Source of the DNA: Vibrio cyclitrophicus
GTDB lineage: Bacteria; Pseudomonadota; Gammaproteobacteria; Enterobacterales; Vibrionaceae
Length of the DNA: 64,000 bases
Assembly (NCBI RefSeq): GCF_024347435.1
Contig: NZ_AP025480.1
Location: 558,001-622,000, forward strand
Reading direction: 5' to 3'
Part shown: in pieces, positions 28,202 to 38,584 of the stretch
How positions within the stretch are numbered: position 1 is the first letter of the stretch
How the letters are laid out: every line of letters starts with the position of its first letter
Position numbers and translations under genes: made by a program
The notes under the pieces: model-generated
Database searches by the model: none
What the model was told of the DNA's origin: nothing
What the model saw: only the letters and a program-made list of their open reading frames with translations

Positions 28202-30597
28202 TGACCAAAATGTTAACGCCAAAAAAGGCACCACCTAAAAAAGCGCCAGCAAAAAAGTCACCAACGACTAAAGCTAAAACAAGAAAACCGAGAACGGCTA
28301 CGAAAAAGACCAAATCAAGCGCTAAGAACTCGAGTAAAAGAAGTTGGCTGAAGATTCTATGGGGCATATCTTGGAAAGCGGGCCTAGCGCTAGCAGCATT
28401 GCTGCTGTTCGTCGGTATTTATTTGGATTCGGTAGTCAAACAGCGCTTTGAAGGCCAGTTGTTTGACTTGCCAACCGTTGTTTATGCACGAGTGCTGGAC
28501 TTGTCACCGGGAACTCAGGTTAGCTTGGTACAAGTGAAGAATGAGCTCGATGTTCTTAATTATCGCAAGGTGAATGCGCCTCGTCATCCGGGTGAATACT
28601 CTTCTTCATCAACTAAGATTGAAATGATTCGTCGCCCGTTCGAGTTTGTCGATGGGCCAGAAGCGGATCGTCATGTGATGCTGCATTTCAACGGCAACGA
28701 ACTAACTCGTATCCAGTCGCTAGAGAAGAAAGGCGATATGGGGTACCTGCGTGTTGAACCGAAAATGCTTGGCATGCTTGAGAAAAGTAACGATGAGCAG
28801 CGTCTGTTCTTAAAACGCAATCAGTTCCCTGAGGTAATGGTTGATGCGTTATTGGCAACCGAAGACCGAAATTTCTACCAGCACGATGGCGTTTCACCAT
28901 TGGCGATTGCTCGTGCGATGGTGGTTAATGTTAAGGCGGGTCGAACGGTGCAAGGGGGCAGTACGCTGACTCAACAATTAGCGAAGAACCTGTTCTTATC
29001 CAGTGAGCGTACCTTGTGGCGTAAGGTTCGTGAAGCCTATATTGCGTTGATCTTGGATCATCGTTATAGCAAAGATCGTATCTTAGAAGCGTATTTGAAC
29101 GAGGTTTATCTTGGTCAAAATGGTGGTGAAGCCATTCATGGTTTCGGCTTAGCGTCTCGTTTGTACTTCGGTCAGCCGATTCAAGAGCTGCGAATTGATC
29201 AGTTGGCTCTGCTGGTTGGCATGGTCAAAGGCCCTTCGTATTACAACCCCGTTCGCTATCCCGAACGAGCGAAGACTCGACGAGATCTGGTTCTTCGTTT
29301 GTTGATGCAACAAGATATTCTTACTCCGCAACAGTACGAAGAAGCGGCGAGCCGTGATTTGGATATTCAAGATAACCCTCGCATAGCCAGTCGTCAGCCA
29401 GCTTATTTCCAACAGGTTAATATTGAACTGAAGAGATATGTTGGTGACCGCTTTGAAGCGAAAAAAGGGATACGAGTATTTACATCTTTGGATCCGGTTT
29501 CTCAAGATAAGCTAGAGAAGTCGATTGCGCGTAAAGTTCCGGAACTCTCGAAAACAGCGGGTAATAAGCTTGAAGCAGCTGCGATTGCCGTTGATCGAAA
29601 TACTGGTGAAATCCGAGCAATGGTAGGTGGTAAACGTACTGGCTACGATGGCTTTAACCGAGCCTTGAACGCGAGTCGTCCTATTGGTTCTTTGGTTAAG
29701 CCTGCAATCTACTTGACTGCATTAGAACGACCCCAGAAATATACGTTGGCGACGACCTTGATGGATACGCCACTGAGTTTGAAAGGCAGTAAAGGCAGTG
29801 TCTGGAGCCCGAGAAACTTCGATCGGAAGTTCCGTGGCGAGGTGCCTTTGTATGTAGCGCTTTCTAAGTCTTACAACGTCCCAACGGTTCGCTTAGGGAT
29901 GCAGCTAGGGATCGATAGCGTTTCCGATACGATCGGAAAACTGGGTGTCGATAAAAACGAAATTCGCCCAGTGCCATCGATGTTTTTGGGTTCATTCTCA
30001 TTGACCCCATTTCAGGTAGCGCAGATGTACCAAACGATTACCAACTCTGGCCGTATAGCACCTTTGTCTGCGCTTCGTTCGGTTGTTGATAATGATGGTG
30101 AGGTTCTGTATCAATCGATTCCTCGTGTATCGCAAAGTGTTGATCAACAAGCGGCTTGGTTAACGACTTATGCAATGAAGCGAGGGGTGTCGGAAGGCAC
30201 AGGTCGCTTCTTACAAGGTCAGTTTGCATGGGCAGGTTTGGCCGGTAAAACGGGTACCAGTAATGACAGCCGAGATAGTTGGTTTGTTGGGGTTGATGGC
30301 CGTGAAGTGACTACTATTTGGCTAGGGCGTGATGACAATCAACCAACAAAGCTAACCGGTTCTAGTGGTGCGTTACGTGTTTATGCTGATTACTTAAAGC
30401 AGAGAACACCTGAACAATTGTTACTGCCGTGGCCAACAGGAGTCGCGACAGCTAGTTTTACCCGAACGTCAGATGGTGCCTTAGAGTTAGACTGTGATGG
30501 CGCTGTTAAATTGCCGGTGTGGGATGAGAACGGAAATATTAAGAAGGGCTGTGAAAGTCAACCAAAACAGTGGCTAAAAAAGCTTTTTCAGTGGTAA
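28198..30597 (+). CDS. mrcB: Penicillin-binding protein 1B (bifunctional glycosyltransferase/transpeptidase)
   Basis: Class A PBP that polymerises and crosslinks peptidoglycan at the periplasmic face. The N-terminal cytoplasmic tail (about 55 aa) is Lys/Pro/Ala-rich, followed by one membrane anchor (about 60-80), a UB2H domain, a GT51 domain with catalytic Glu222 (EDRNFYQHDGVSP) and a transpeptidase domain with Ser498-x-x-Lys501, SYN and KTGT (684-687). 799 aa. It overlaps hrpB by 4 nt. The UB2H domain implies an LpoB-type or functionally equivalent activator, not seen in this window. Confidence 0.95.
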   Translation: MMTKMLTPKKAPPKKAPAKKSPTTKAKTRKPRTATKKTKSSAKNSSKRSWLKILWGISWKAGLALAALLLFVGIYLDSVVKQRFEGQLFDLPTVVYARVLDLSPGTQVSLVQVKNELDVLNYRKVNAPRHPGEYSSSSTKIEMIRRPFEFVDGPEADRHVMLHFNGNELTRIQSLEKKGDMGYLRVEPKMLGMLEKSNDEQRLFLKRNQFPEVMVDALLATEDRNFYQHDGVSPLAIARAMVVNVKAGRTVQGGSTLTQQLAKNLFLSSERTLWRKVREAYIALILDHRYSKDRILEAYLNEVYLGQNGGEAIHGFGLASRLYFGQPIQELRIDQLALLVGMVKGPSYYNPVRYPERAKTRRDLVLRLLMQQDILTPQQYEEAASRDLDIQDNPRIASRQPAYFQQVNIELKRYVGDRFEAKKGIRVFTSLDPVSQDKLEKSIARKVPELSKTAGNKLEAAAIAVDRNTGEIRAMVGGKRTGYDGFNRALNASRPIGSLVKPAIYLTALERPQKYTLATTLMDTPLSLKGSKGSVWSPRNFDRKFRGEVPLYVALSKSYNVPTVRLGMQLGIDSVSDTIGKLGVDKNEIRPVPSMFLGSFSLTPFQVAQMYQTITNSGRIAPLSALRSVVDNDGEVLYQSIPRVSQSVDQQAAWLTTYAMKRGVSEGTGRFLQGQFAWAGLAGKTGTSNDSRDSWFVGVDGREVTTIWLGRDDNQPTKLTGSSGALRVYADYLKQRTPEQLLLPWPTGVATASFTRTSDGALELDCDGAVKLPVWDENGNIKKGCESQPKQWLKKLFQW

Positions 30598-30635
30598 AGT
30601 CGTAACAGAAAAGAATGACAAGGATAGTTTAAATA

Positions 30636-32969
30636 ATGATTTCTCGTTGGTTAGTGAGTGGCTTGAGCATCGCCAGTGCTGTGATCAGTTTTCAGCTGTT
30701 TGCTTTTACTGTGACAGACGTTGCTCAATCTCAACAGGCTGAACAAGCCTATAAAAGACCGACGGTTGCTGTAGTACTTGCCGGTGGTGGAGCGAAAGGT
30801 GCGGCACATATAGGTGTGCTTAAAGCGCTCGAAGAGATGCAAATTCCAGTCGACTACATTACGGGGACCAGCATGGGGTCTTATGTTGGTGGACTTTATG
30901 CGACAGGAATGAGCGCTGACGAGATCGAGAGCTTTATTTATACGGTTGATTGGAATCGCGGCTACCGTGATCGCGTTAATCGTAGTGATCGCCGAGTGCG
31001 TGACAAAGAGTATGAAGACCGCTATCAGCTGAACACCGATCTAGGTTTAGGCTGGGGAGAAATCAAAGCAAGAAAAGGCGTGGTTCAAGGTCAGAATATG
31101 TTGCGTATTTTGCGTGAAACTACGGGTAACTTATCCCCGCTGGATTCTTTTGACCACCTTGCTATCCCTTACCGTTCTGTTGCTACAGATATTATTAAAC
31201 TCGAAGAAGTCGTTATCGACCATGGTCATCTTGTTGATGCGATGATGGCAAGTATGTCGGTGCCTGGCGCTTTGCCGCCTTATGAAGTCGATGGGCGAAT
31301 GCTGGTTGATGGCGGTGTCACCAATAACATGCCGGTTGATGTTGCCAGAGCGATGGGAGCAGATATCGTTATTGCTGTCGATATCAGCTCAAACTACAAA
31401 GGTAAGGAAGATTTTACTAATTTTCTAGCCGCCGCCGATCAGCTATCCAACTACCTTGTTCGTCGTAGCACTCAAGAGCAGGCCGAGACGTTAACGGACG
31501 ACGATGTGTTCCTACGCCCTGATGTTGGGCTAATGGAAACCACTGAATTTGATAAGATGCCGGGCGCCTATCAAGCGGGTTATGATGCCGCGCGCCAATA
31601 CAGCGCTGAACTTTCTAAGTTATCACTCTCCAATGCAGACTATCAGAAGTATATCGAGCATAAACAACAAGCTCGAAAAAAGCTGAAACACGGTGATCAA
31701 ACCGTTGTTGATAAGGTTATTATCAACAATAACAGCCACTATTCAGATAAGTTGATAGAGAATCGCTTGAACCTCGATTCAGGACAGATCCTTAAAACCA
31801 GTGAGATTGAATCTCAGGTTAAAGATCTCTACGCATTAGACCGCTTTGAACTGGTCACTTATGAATTTGAAAACGTTGATGGTGAAGATCAACTCGTCGT
31901 TGATGTGAATGAGAAATCATGGGGCCCTAATTATCTCAATTTTCGCTTTTACCTTGAAGATGACTTTGCAACTGATAGCCAATATTCAATAGGTATGTCT
32001 GCGAACTTCACTGATATCAACTCGCACGGTGCTGAGTTAAGAACGAATCTAGAAATGGGTACTGATAAGCTTATTGAGGCTGAGTTGTTTTCTCCTTTTT
32101 TCTCAAGCCAGAAGTTGTTTACCTCGGCGTCGCTTGTTTACAGCAACCAGAAAAGAAATTTACCCGCCGGTGAGGAAGCGATTGAAGAGCCGACCCTCGA
32201 TGTCACGCAAGATTACTTACCGATGACTTACAGAGAGTATGTGGGTGAACTTGCATTGGGTTACCAACCAACATTGTGGCAAGAGCTTAAAGCAGGTGTT
32301 CGTTATACCGACGGTGAAGTTGAGGTTGCTTCATTGCCCTCTCTAGGTAATGGAGGGTATTCACGTATCGGAGGATTCGTTAGTTATCGGTTGGATACCT
32401 TAGATAACTTTAGTTTACCGACGGAAGGTTACTTTGTTGATTTAGAGTATCTTGTCTCTCATGATGACTTTGAAAATGACAGTTCTCTTGGGGATTCTGA
32501 CTTAACCTCTGAGAGTGATACCGTTTACGAGATTTCCGCTAATTTCATGGCGGCACAAAGTATTGAGAAGCATACTTTAGTCGCAAAGCTGGATTTTGGT
32601 ATGGTAGAAAGCAAAAACTCTGTATTTCCAATTGATCCGAAGGAGCTTGGTGGATTCCTTAATTTATCCGGTATCCCAAGAAATAGCCTGATCGGTCAAA
32701 ACTTGGCTTATACGAGTCTAATCTATCGTTACAAGTGGTTTGAAAATGATTTCGGCCTCTTTAAATCACCATTCTACGTGGGTGCATCCGTTGAACATGG
32801 TGGTGTGTGGTCGAACAATGAACTGAGTCTTGATGAAGCGCCGATGTTCACTGCTGGCTCTGTCTTTGCTGGAGTTGATTCTCCAATAGGGCCGATTATT
32901 TTAGCTTACGGTAGAACCGAAAGTAACTACGATTCGGTCTACTTAATTATCGGAACGTCTTACAAATAA
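30636..32969 (+). CDS. Patatin-like phospholipase with POTRA and outer-membrane barrel (type Vd autotransporter architecture)
   Basis: 777 aa with an N-terminal signal peptide (cleavage near residues 23-30). The patatin domain (about 42-325) has the oxyanion loop GGGAKGAAHIG, the nucleophile motif GTSMG and the catalytic Asp in VDGGVTNNMP. A POTRA-like segment follows (about 355-420, VVDKVIINNNSHYSDKLIENRL) and then a C-terminal BamA/Bac_surface_Ag barrel of alternating beta-strands (about 430-777). This domain order is that of PlpD of Pseudomonas and FplA of Fusobacterium. Predicted role: a surface-exposed or released lipase/phospholipase. It follows mrcB by 38 nt. Cleavage of the passenger is not evident. 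Confidence 0.88.
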   Translation: MISRWLVSGLSIASAVISFQLFAFTVTDVAQSQQAEQAYKRPTVAVVLAGGGAKGAAHIGVLKALEEMQIPVDYITGTSMGSYVGGLYATGMSADEIESFIYTVDWNRGYRDRVNRSDRRVRDKEYEDRYQLNTDLGLGWGEIKARKGVVQGQNMLRILRETTGNLSPLDSFDHLAIPYRSVATDIIKLEEVVIDHGHLVDAMMASMSVPGALPPYEVDGRMLVDGGVTNNMPVDVARAMGADIVIAVDISSNYKGKEDFTNFLAAADQLSNYLVRRSTQEQAETLTDDDVFLRPDVGLMETTEFDKMPGAYQAGYDAARQYSAELSKLSLSNADYQKYIEHKQQARKKLKHGDQTVVDKVIINNNSHYSDKLIENRLNLDSGQILKTSEIESQVKDLYALDRFELVTYEFENVDGEDQLVVDVNEKSWGPNYLNFRFYLEDDFATDSQYSIGMSANFTDINSHGAELRTNLEMGTDKLIEAELFSPFFSSQKLFTSASLVYSNQKRNLPAGEEAIEEPTLDVTQDYLPMTYREYVGELALGYQPTLWQELKAGVRYTDGEVEVASLPSLGNGGYSRIGGFVSYRLDTLDNFSLPTEGYFVDLEYLVSHDDFENDSSLGDSDLTSESDTVYEISANFMAAQSIEKHTLVAKLDFGMVESKNSVFPIDPKELGGFLNLSGIPRNSLIGQNLAYTSLIYRYKWFENDFGLFKSPFYVGASVEHGGVWSNNELSLDEAPMFTAGSVFAGVDSPIGPIILAYGRTESNYDSVYLIIGTSYK

Positions 32970-33241
32970 ACATGCGTGTGATAGCTCTTTTTCCGACTAA
33001 ATAGGCAAAAATCGTAGGACTTTCGTCTTAACTTGCTATGTTGGTCAAAATGATAAGATTTTAATTTAACGTTAAATTTGCTATTCTACCGCCCACAGTT
33101 TGGCCTCTATGACGCCGCTCATCAATACAAATTGAATGACAAAAATGGCAATGGAGAGCCAAGTTTCCAAGGATGTTCACTTCTTTATTTTACTAACAAT
33201 TATGAAGGGAAGAAGTGGACCGCAATGAGAGGAAAAAAGTC

Positions 33242-35830
33242 GTGCTTGAAGCCTACCGTAAACACGTCGAAGAACGTGCTGCCGAGGGAGTTGTTCCAAA
33301 ACCACTAGACGCTGAGCAAGTCGCTGGCCTAGTTGAACTTCTAAAGAACCCACCTCAAGGTGAAGATGAATATATTCTTGACCTACTAGAAAACCGCATT
33401 CCACCAGGCGTTGATGAAGCTGCTTATGTAAAAGCTGGCTTTTTAACGGCTATCACGAAAGGTGAAGTAGCTTCTCCACTAGTAAGCAAAGAAAAAGCGG
33501 CTCAGCTGCTTGGTACTATGCAAGGTGGCTACAACATCGAACCTCTCGTATCTCTACTCGATGATGCTGAGCTTGCTCCAATCGCTGTTAAAGCGCTTTC
33601 TCATACTCTGTTGATGTTCGATGCTTTTTACGACGTAGAAGAGAAAGCGAAAGCAGGTAATACTTCTGCACAACAAGTACTTCAATCTTGGGCTGATGCT
33701 GAATGGTTTACTGCTAAAGACAAAGTAGCAGAGAAAATTACCGTTAAAGTATTCAAAGTCACCGGTGAAACCAACACCGATGACCTATCTCCAGCGCCTG
33801 ATGCCTGGTCGCGTCCAGATATCCCAGTGCACGCAAAAGCGATGCTGAAGATGGAACGTGAAGGCATCACTCCTGACGAACAGGGTAGCGTTGGTCCGAT
33901 TACTCAAATTGAAGAAATGCAAAAAGATGGCATTCCACTGGCTTATGTTGGTGATGTTGTTGGTACAGGTTCTTCACGTAAATCGGCAACAAACTCAGTG
34001 CTTTGGTTTATGGGTGAAGATATCCCATTCGTGCCAAACAAGCGTACTGGCGGTGTTTGTCTAGGTGGTAAAATTGCCCCAATCTTCTACAACACAATGG
34101 AAGATTCTGGCGCACTACCAATTGAACTAAACGTACAAGACATGAACATGGGCGATATTATTGATATCTACCCATATGAAGGTGTTGTGCATAAAAACGG
34201 TTCTGTGATTTCAAACTTTGAGTTAAGCAAAGTATTGTTAGATGAAGTTCGTGCTGGTGGTCGTATTCCACTGATCATCGGTCGTGGCCTTACAGGTCGC
34301 GCTCGTGAGGCTCTAGGCTTAGCTGAAACCGATCTATTTGCTAAACCAATCGACCCTTCTGCTTCTGACAAAGGCTACACGTTAGCTCAGAAGATGGTAG
34401 GTAAAGCATGTGGTGTTGAAGGTGTACGTGCTGGTCAGTACTGTGAACCTAAAATGACAACTGTTGGCTCTCAAGATACTACGGGCCCTATGACGCGTGA
34501 TGAGCTTAAAGATCTTGCATGTCTTGGCTTCTCTGCTGATCTTGTTATGCAGTCTTTCTGTCATACATCGGCATATCCTAAACCAGTTGATGTAAATACT
34601 CACCATACGCTGCCTGATTTCATCATGAACCGTGCGGGTGTTTCACTTCGCCCAGGTGATGGTGTTATTCACTCATGGCTAAACCGTATGCTTCTTCCTG
34701 ATACTGTTGGTACAGGTGGTGACTCGCATACTCGTTTCCCTCTAGGTATTTCGTTCCCTGCGGGTTCTGGTTTGGTCGCATTTGCTGCTGCAACAGGCGT
34801 TATGCCTCTTGATATGCCTGAATCTATCTTGGTTCGCTTCAAAGGTGAAATGCAGCCAGGTATCACGCTACGTGACCTAGTACATGCCATTCCTCTTTAC
34901 GGTATCAAGCAAGGTCTACTAACCGTAGAGAAAGCAGGTAAGATCAACGAATTCTCTGGTCGTGTACTAGAAATTGAAGGTGTTGAGCACCTATCTGTTG
35001 AGCAAGCATTTGAGCTTTCTGATGCATCTGCTGAGCGTTCTGCTGCAGGTTGTACTGTTAAGCTATCTCAAGAGTCTATCGATGAGTACTTGAACTCGAA
35101 TATCGTTATGCTTAAGTGGATGATTGCTGAAGGTTACGGTGATGTACGTACGATTGAGCGTCGTATAACGGCAATGGAAGAGTGGCTAGCGAACCCTGAG
35201 TTGCTATCTGCTGATTCAGATGCGGAATATGCTCATGTTATCGAGATCGACCTTGCTGACATCGATCAGCCAATCCTATGTGCACCAAACGATCCAGATG
35301 ATGCTCGTCTTCTTTCTGACGTTCAAGGTACTGAGATTCAAGAAGTGTTCATCGGTTCTTGTATGACAAATATCGGTCACTTCCGAGCTGCGGGTAAGAT
35401 GCTAGAAGAGTTTAACGGCTCGCTAAATACTCGCCTATGGGTAGCTCCGCCAACGAAGATGGATAAAGACCAACTGACAGAAGAAGGCTACTACGGCATC
35501 TTCGGTCGTGCTGGTGTACGTATCGAAACTCCTGGCTGTTCACTATGTATGGGTAACCAAGCTCGTGTGGCTGATGCTTCGACGGTTATGTCGACGTCAA
35601 CTCGTAACTTCCCGAACCGCTTAGGTAATGGCGCGAATGTTTACCTGGCTTCTGCTGAGCTTTCTGCGGTTGGCGCGATTCTAGGTCGTATACCAACGAA
35701 AGAAGAGTACTTAGAGTACGCTGAGAAGATTAATGCAACCGCTGCAGATACATACCGTTACCTGAACTTCCATAAAATGGGTCAGTACACGGAAAAAGCA
35801 GACACTGTTATCTTTCAAGAGCCTGCGTAG
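33242..35830 (+). CDS. acnB: Aconitate hydratase B
   Basis: TCA-cycle [4Fe-4S] enzyme converting citrate to isocitrate; it also catalyses the 2-methylaconitate step and acts as an iron-responsive RNA binder when the cluster is lost. Cluster ligands are Cys707 (GSCMTN), Cys766 and Cys769 (GCSLCMGNQ). The N-terminal HEAT-like and swivel domains ([20 protein letters not shown]) are AcnB-specific. I place the start at GTG 33242 (862 aa), because VLEAYRKHV aligns with E. coli MLEEYRKHV and GAGAGG lies 9 nt upstream. An in-frame GTG at 33215 would add nine residues. Confidence 0.95.
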   Translation: MLEAYRKHVEERAAEGVVPKPLDAEQVAGLVELLKNPPQGEDEYILDLLENRIPPGVDEAAYVKAGFLTAITKGEVASPLVSKEKAAQLLGTMQGGYNIEPLVSLLDDAELAPIAVKALSHTLLMFDAFYDVEEKAKAGNTSAQQVLQSWADAEWFTAKDKVAEKITVKVFKVTGETNTDDLSPAPDAWSRPDIPVHAKAMLKMEREGITPDEQGSVGPITQIEEMQKDGIPLAYVGDVVGTGSSRKSATNSVLWFMGEDIPFVPNKRTGGVCLGGKIAPIFYNTMEDSGALPIELNVQDMNMGDIIDIYPYEGVVHKNGSVISNFELSKVLLDEVRAGGRIPLIIGRGLTGRAREALGLAETDLFAKPIDPSASDKGYTLAQKMVGKACGVEGVRAGQYCEPKMTTVGSQDTTGPMTRDELKDLACLGFSADLVMQSFCHTSAYPKPVDVNTHHTLPDFIMNRAGVSLRPGDGVIHSWLNRMLLPDTVGTGGDSHTRFPLGISFPAGSGLVAFAAATGVMPLDMPESILVRFKGEMQPGITLRDLVHAIPLYGIKQGLLTVEKAGKINEFSGRVLEIEGVEHLSVEQAFELSDASAERSAAGCTVKLSQESIDEYLNSNIVMLKWMIAEGYGDVRTIERRITAMEEWLANPELLSADSDAEYAHVIEIDLADIDQPILCAPNDPDDARLLSDVQGTEIQEVFIGSCMTNIGHFRAAGKMLEEFNGSLNTRLWVAPPTKMDKDQLTEEGYYGIFGRAGVRIETPGCSLCMGNQARVADASTVMSTSTRNFPNRLGNGANVYLASAELSAVGAILGRIPTKEEYLEYAEKINATAADTYRYLNFHKMGQYTEKADTVIFQEPA

Positions 35831-35890
35831 CGCTTAATAGATAACAAGTAAGCACTTACTGCTTTTAAGGTACGTGTTAACTGTTAATTC

Positions 35891-35921
35891 AACGCCTTCT
35901 CCATGTGAGAGGGCGTTTTTG
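35891..35921 (+). terminator. acnB terminator
   Basis: ACGCC-t-TCTC-CATGT-GAGA-g-GGCGT with T5 afterwards; stem with an internal mismatch. Confidence 0.85.
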
Positions 35922-36055
35922 TTTGTGCTTTTTGTAAGAGGCACTGTGTCTCGTTAAACAGGCTCGATCTCAAATAGAGTTAGCTATATACTCTCGCCTC
36001 ATTTTTGCTACTACTTATTTATTGAATCTTCTCTTTATTGGAACTTTGGAGCCGT

Positions 36056-36424
36056 ATGGAATTCGAATTTACTAGAAACACTCTCATGGGTGAATACTAT
36101 GTGAAATGCAGCATGGGCCATGAAATTGTTGGTCGTTGGCTTCAAGAAGAGATTGGTAAAGATAAGCAAAAGTTAGAGCATGTCATGGCGCTTATTGAGC
36201 AGTCTCGCCAAGATCTTAGTAATGAAGTTACACTACTTGGCAAAGAGATCAGCCTTGCGATCAATGAAGATGAAGTCACGATTCAAGAAAATGTGTTAGC
36301 GCATGAGCAAGAGATGGAAGAGGGTAGTGAGTTCGATTTTTATAACTGTGAAAGCCAAGCGAGTTGCGGAATTGATGATTTTGAGCTGTTGCTCGAACGC
36401 TGGATTGACTTTTTAGGTTATTAG
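36056..36424 (+). CDS. yacL: UPF0231 family protein YacL
   Basis: Small acidic protein of unknown function, conserved downstream of acnB in enterobacteria and vibrios. From the ATG at 36056 it has 122 aa; MEFEFTRN...SMGHEIVGRWLQEEI and the C-terminal SCGIDDFELLLERW match YacL. GGAG is upstream of this ATG; the in-frame codon 18 nt earlier is less likely. No membrane segment or catalytic motif is seen, so no function is assigned. Confidence 0.88.
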   Translation: MEFEFTRNTLMGEYYVKCSMGHEIVGRWLQEEIGKDKQKLEHVMALIEQSRQDLSNEVTLLGKEISLAINEDEVTIQENVLAHEQEMEEGSEFDFYNCESQASCGIDDFELLLERWIDFLGY

Positions 36425-36542
36425 TTATGATTTCTCAGCGATCAGTAACGACTTTTAGGTTATGAATTAGCAATAGTTTCATACTGTAATCATCTCGTTG
36501 CCCAAAACTGGAGCAACAATAGCGTTACGCATTAAGATAGTG

Positions 36543-36575
36543 AAAAGGCCGCACCAATATGGTGCGGCCTTTTTT
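36543..36575. terminator. yacL terminator, stem also resembles an NtrC site
   Basis: AAAAGGCCGCACC-AATAT-GGTGCGGCCTTTTTT, a near-perfect stem with A and T runs, so it can act in both directions. Confidence 0.92.
36551..36565. promoter_or_regulatory. NtrC-box-like sequence within the terminator stem
   Basis: GCACC-N5-GGTGC matches the core of the NtrC consensus TGCACC-N5-GGTGCA; its centre is about 97 bp upstream of the predicted sigma-54 start site of glnK, a usual enhancer distance. Confidence 0.45.
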
Positions 36576-36628
36576 GTTATTACGCTCTTAATATCTTTAT
36601 TTTATTTTAAATCAATGACTTAACTTTT

Positions 36629-36644
36629 TGGCACGCTACTTGGA
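36629..36644 (+). promoter_or_regulatory. Sigma-54 (-24/-12) promoter of glnK-amtB
   Basis: TGGCACG-N4-TTGGA: exact -24 element and correct spacing, with G in place of the usual C of the -12 GC. Nitrogen-limitation control by RpoN/NtrC is expected for glnK-amtB. Confidence 0.8.
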
Positions 36645-36682
36645 TTGTAATAAGGGAATTAACGGATTTGTGAAGAATTTAA

Positions 36683-37030
<348 letters not shown>

Positions 37031-37057
37031 AGAATTACAAGGACTGGAGACTTTAAT

Positions 37058-38287
37058 ATGGAACTTACAACAACAGTAACGGAACTACGTTACGCACTAG
37101 ACACTTTTTTCTTCCTCATTTCAGGTGCGTTGGTAATGTGGATGGCAGCAGGCTTCGCAATGTTAGAAGCTGGCCTAGTTCGCTCAAAGAACACCACAGA
37201 AATTTTAACTAAGAACATCTGTTTGTACGCAATTGCTTGTACTACATTCTTAGTGGTTGGCTACAACATTATGTACGTAGACAATGGTGAAGGTGGTTGG
37301 TTACCTTCATTCGGTACTCTAATTGGTACTCAAGGTGAAGGTGCAGACCACTCACTAGAGTCAGACTTCTTCTTCCAAGTAGTATTCGTTGCAACAGCAA
37401 TGTCTGTAGTATCGGGTGCAGTTGCTGAGCGTATGAAGCTTTGGTCATTCCTGATCTTCTCTGTTGTACTAACAGCGTTCATTTACCCAATGGAAGGTTA
37501 CTGGACTTGGGGCGGTGGTTTCCTATCAGAAGCAGGCTTCAGTGACTTCGCTGGTTCAGGTATCGTACACATGGCAGGCGCAGCGGCAGCATTAGCAGGT
37601 GTTGTACTACTTGGCGCCCGTAAAGGTAAATACGGTAAGAACGGTGAAATCTACCCGATTCCTGGTTCAAACATGCCACTTGCAACGTTAGGTACATTTA
37701 TCCTTTGGTTCGGTTGGTTCGGTTTCAACGGCGGTTCTCAGTTAATGGTTTCAGACTTTGAGAACGCAACAGCAGTTGGTCAAATCTTCTTAAACACTAA
37801 CGCAGCAGCAGCAGCGGGCGCAATTGCAGCACTACTAGTATGTAAGACAACATGGGGTAAAGCGGACCTAACAATGATCCTTAACGGTGCGTTAGCTGGT
37901 CTAGTTGCAATCACTGCTGACCCTCTATCACCATCACCTCTATTCGCGGTAGCAATCGGTTCGGTATCTGGTGCACTTGTTGTGTTCAGCATCATCGCTC
38001 TAGATAAAGCTAAGATTGATGATCCAGTTGGTGCTATCTCTGTGCACGGTGTGTGTGGTTTCTTCGGCCTAATGGCTGTGCCACTAAGCAACGCTGATGC
38101 AACATTTGGTGCTCAACTACTAGGTGCTGCAGTAATCTTTGCTTGGGTATTTGGTGCGAGTCTAGCGGTATGGGCTGTGCTTAAAGCGACAATCGGTATT
38201 CGTGTAACTGAAGACGAAGAGCTTGAAGGTATGGATATGCATGATTGTGGTGTTGGTGCTTACCCTGAGTTTGTGTCAGTAAAATAA
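37058..38287 (+). CDS. amtB: Ammonium transporter AmtB
   Basis: Trimeric inner-membrane ammonium channel/transporter. 409 aa with 11 hydrophobic segments expected. The pore twin histidines are in SGIVHMAGAAAALAG and ISVHGVCGFFG; the family signature DFAGSGIVHMAG is present. AAGGA lies upstream. The C-terminal cytoplasmic tail, which contacts GlnK, is short (TEDEELEGMDMHDCGVGAYP). The operon ends with a terminator 46 nt downstream. Confidence 0.95.
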   Translation: MELTTTVTELRYALDTFFFLISGALVMWMAAGFAMLEAGLVRSKNTTEILTKNICLYAIACTTFLVVGYNIMYVDNGEGGWLPSFGTLIGTQGEGADHSLESDFFFQVVFVATAMSVVSGAVAERMKLWSFLIFSVVLTAFIYPMEGYWTWGGGFLSEAGFSDFAGSGIVHMAGAAAALAGVVLLGARKGKYGKNGEIYPIPGSNMPLATLGTFILWFGWFGFNGGSQLMVSDFENATAVGQIFLNTNAAAAAGAIAALLVCKTTWGKADLTMILNGALAGLVAITADPLSPSPLFAVAIGSVSGALVVFSIIALDKAKIDDPVGAISVHGVCGFFGLMAVPLSNADATFGAQLLGAAVIFAWVFGASLAVWAVLKATIGIRVTEDEELEGMDMHDCGVGAYPEFVSVK

Positions 38288-38333
38288 TCAGTAATAATAA
38301 CCTAGCCTGAAAAGGTTAGGTGATAGAAAGAAA

Positions 38334-38365
38334 GCCCTACAACTTATGGTTGTGGGGTTTTGTTT
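38334..38365 (+). terminator. amtB terminator
   Basis: CCCTACAAC-TTAT-GGTTGTGGGG stem (one wobble), followed by TTTTGTTTT. Confidence 0.85.
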
Positions 38366-38547
38366 TATTTACGGTAGAGTAATTGTTAGACACCTTGATG
38401 CCAATATAAAGGCTCTGCACTGGTGAGTGCGTGGTTATTCTTGTTGAAATGGTTTGTTACAAAAGTGAAGATTTTAATGGTCTGAGTAGACAGATTTTTT
38501 GTCGCTCGTCATTGTAATTATGTTGATGATGAATATAATAACGCAAC

Positions 38548-38562
38548 TGATAGACATTATCA
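38548..38562. promoter_or_regulatory. Fur box upstream of fbpA
   Basis: TGATAGACATTATCA matches the 7-1-7 Fur motif TGATAAT-N-ATTATCA at 12 of 14 informative positions, 23 bp before the fbpA start, so it should overlap the promoter. Confidence 0.75.
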
Positions 38563-38584
38563 TTTCGATATAAAGGATTTTACA

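Noticed and set aside
33078-33308. 76-codon frame overlapping the acnB start
   Set aside because: Overlaps acnB in another frame, no ribosome binding site, no recognisable protein features.
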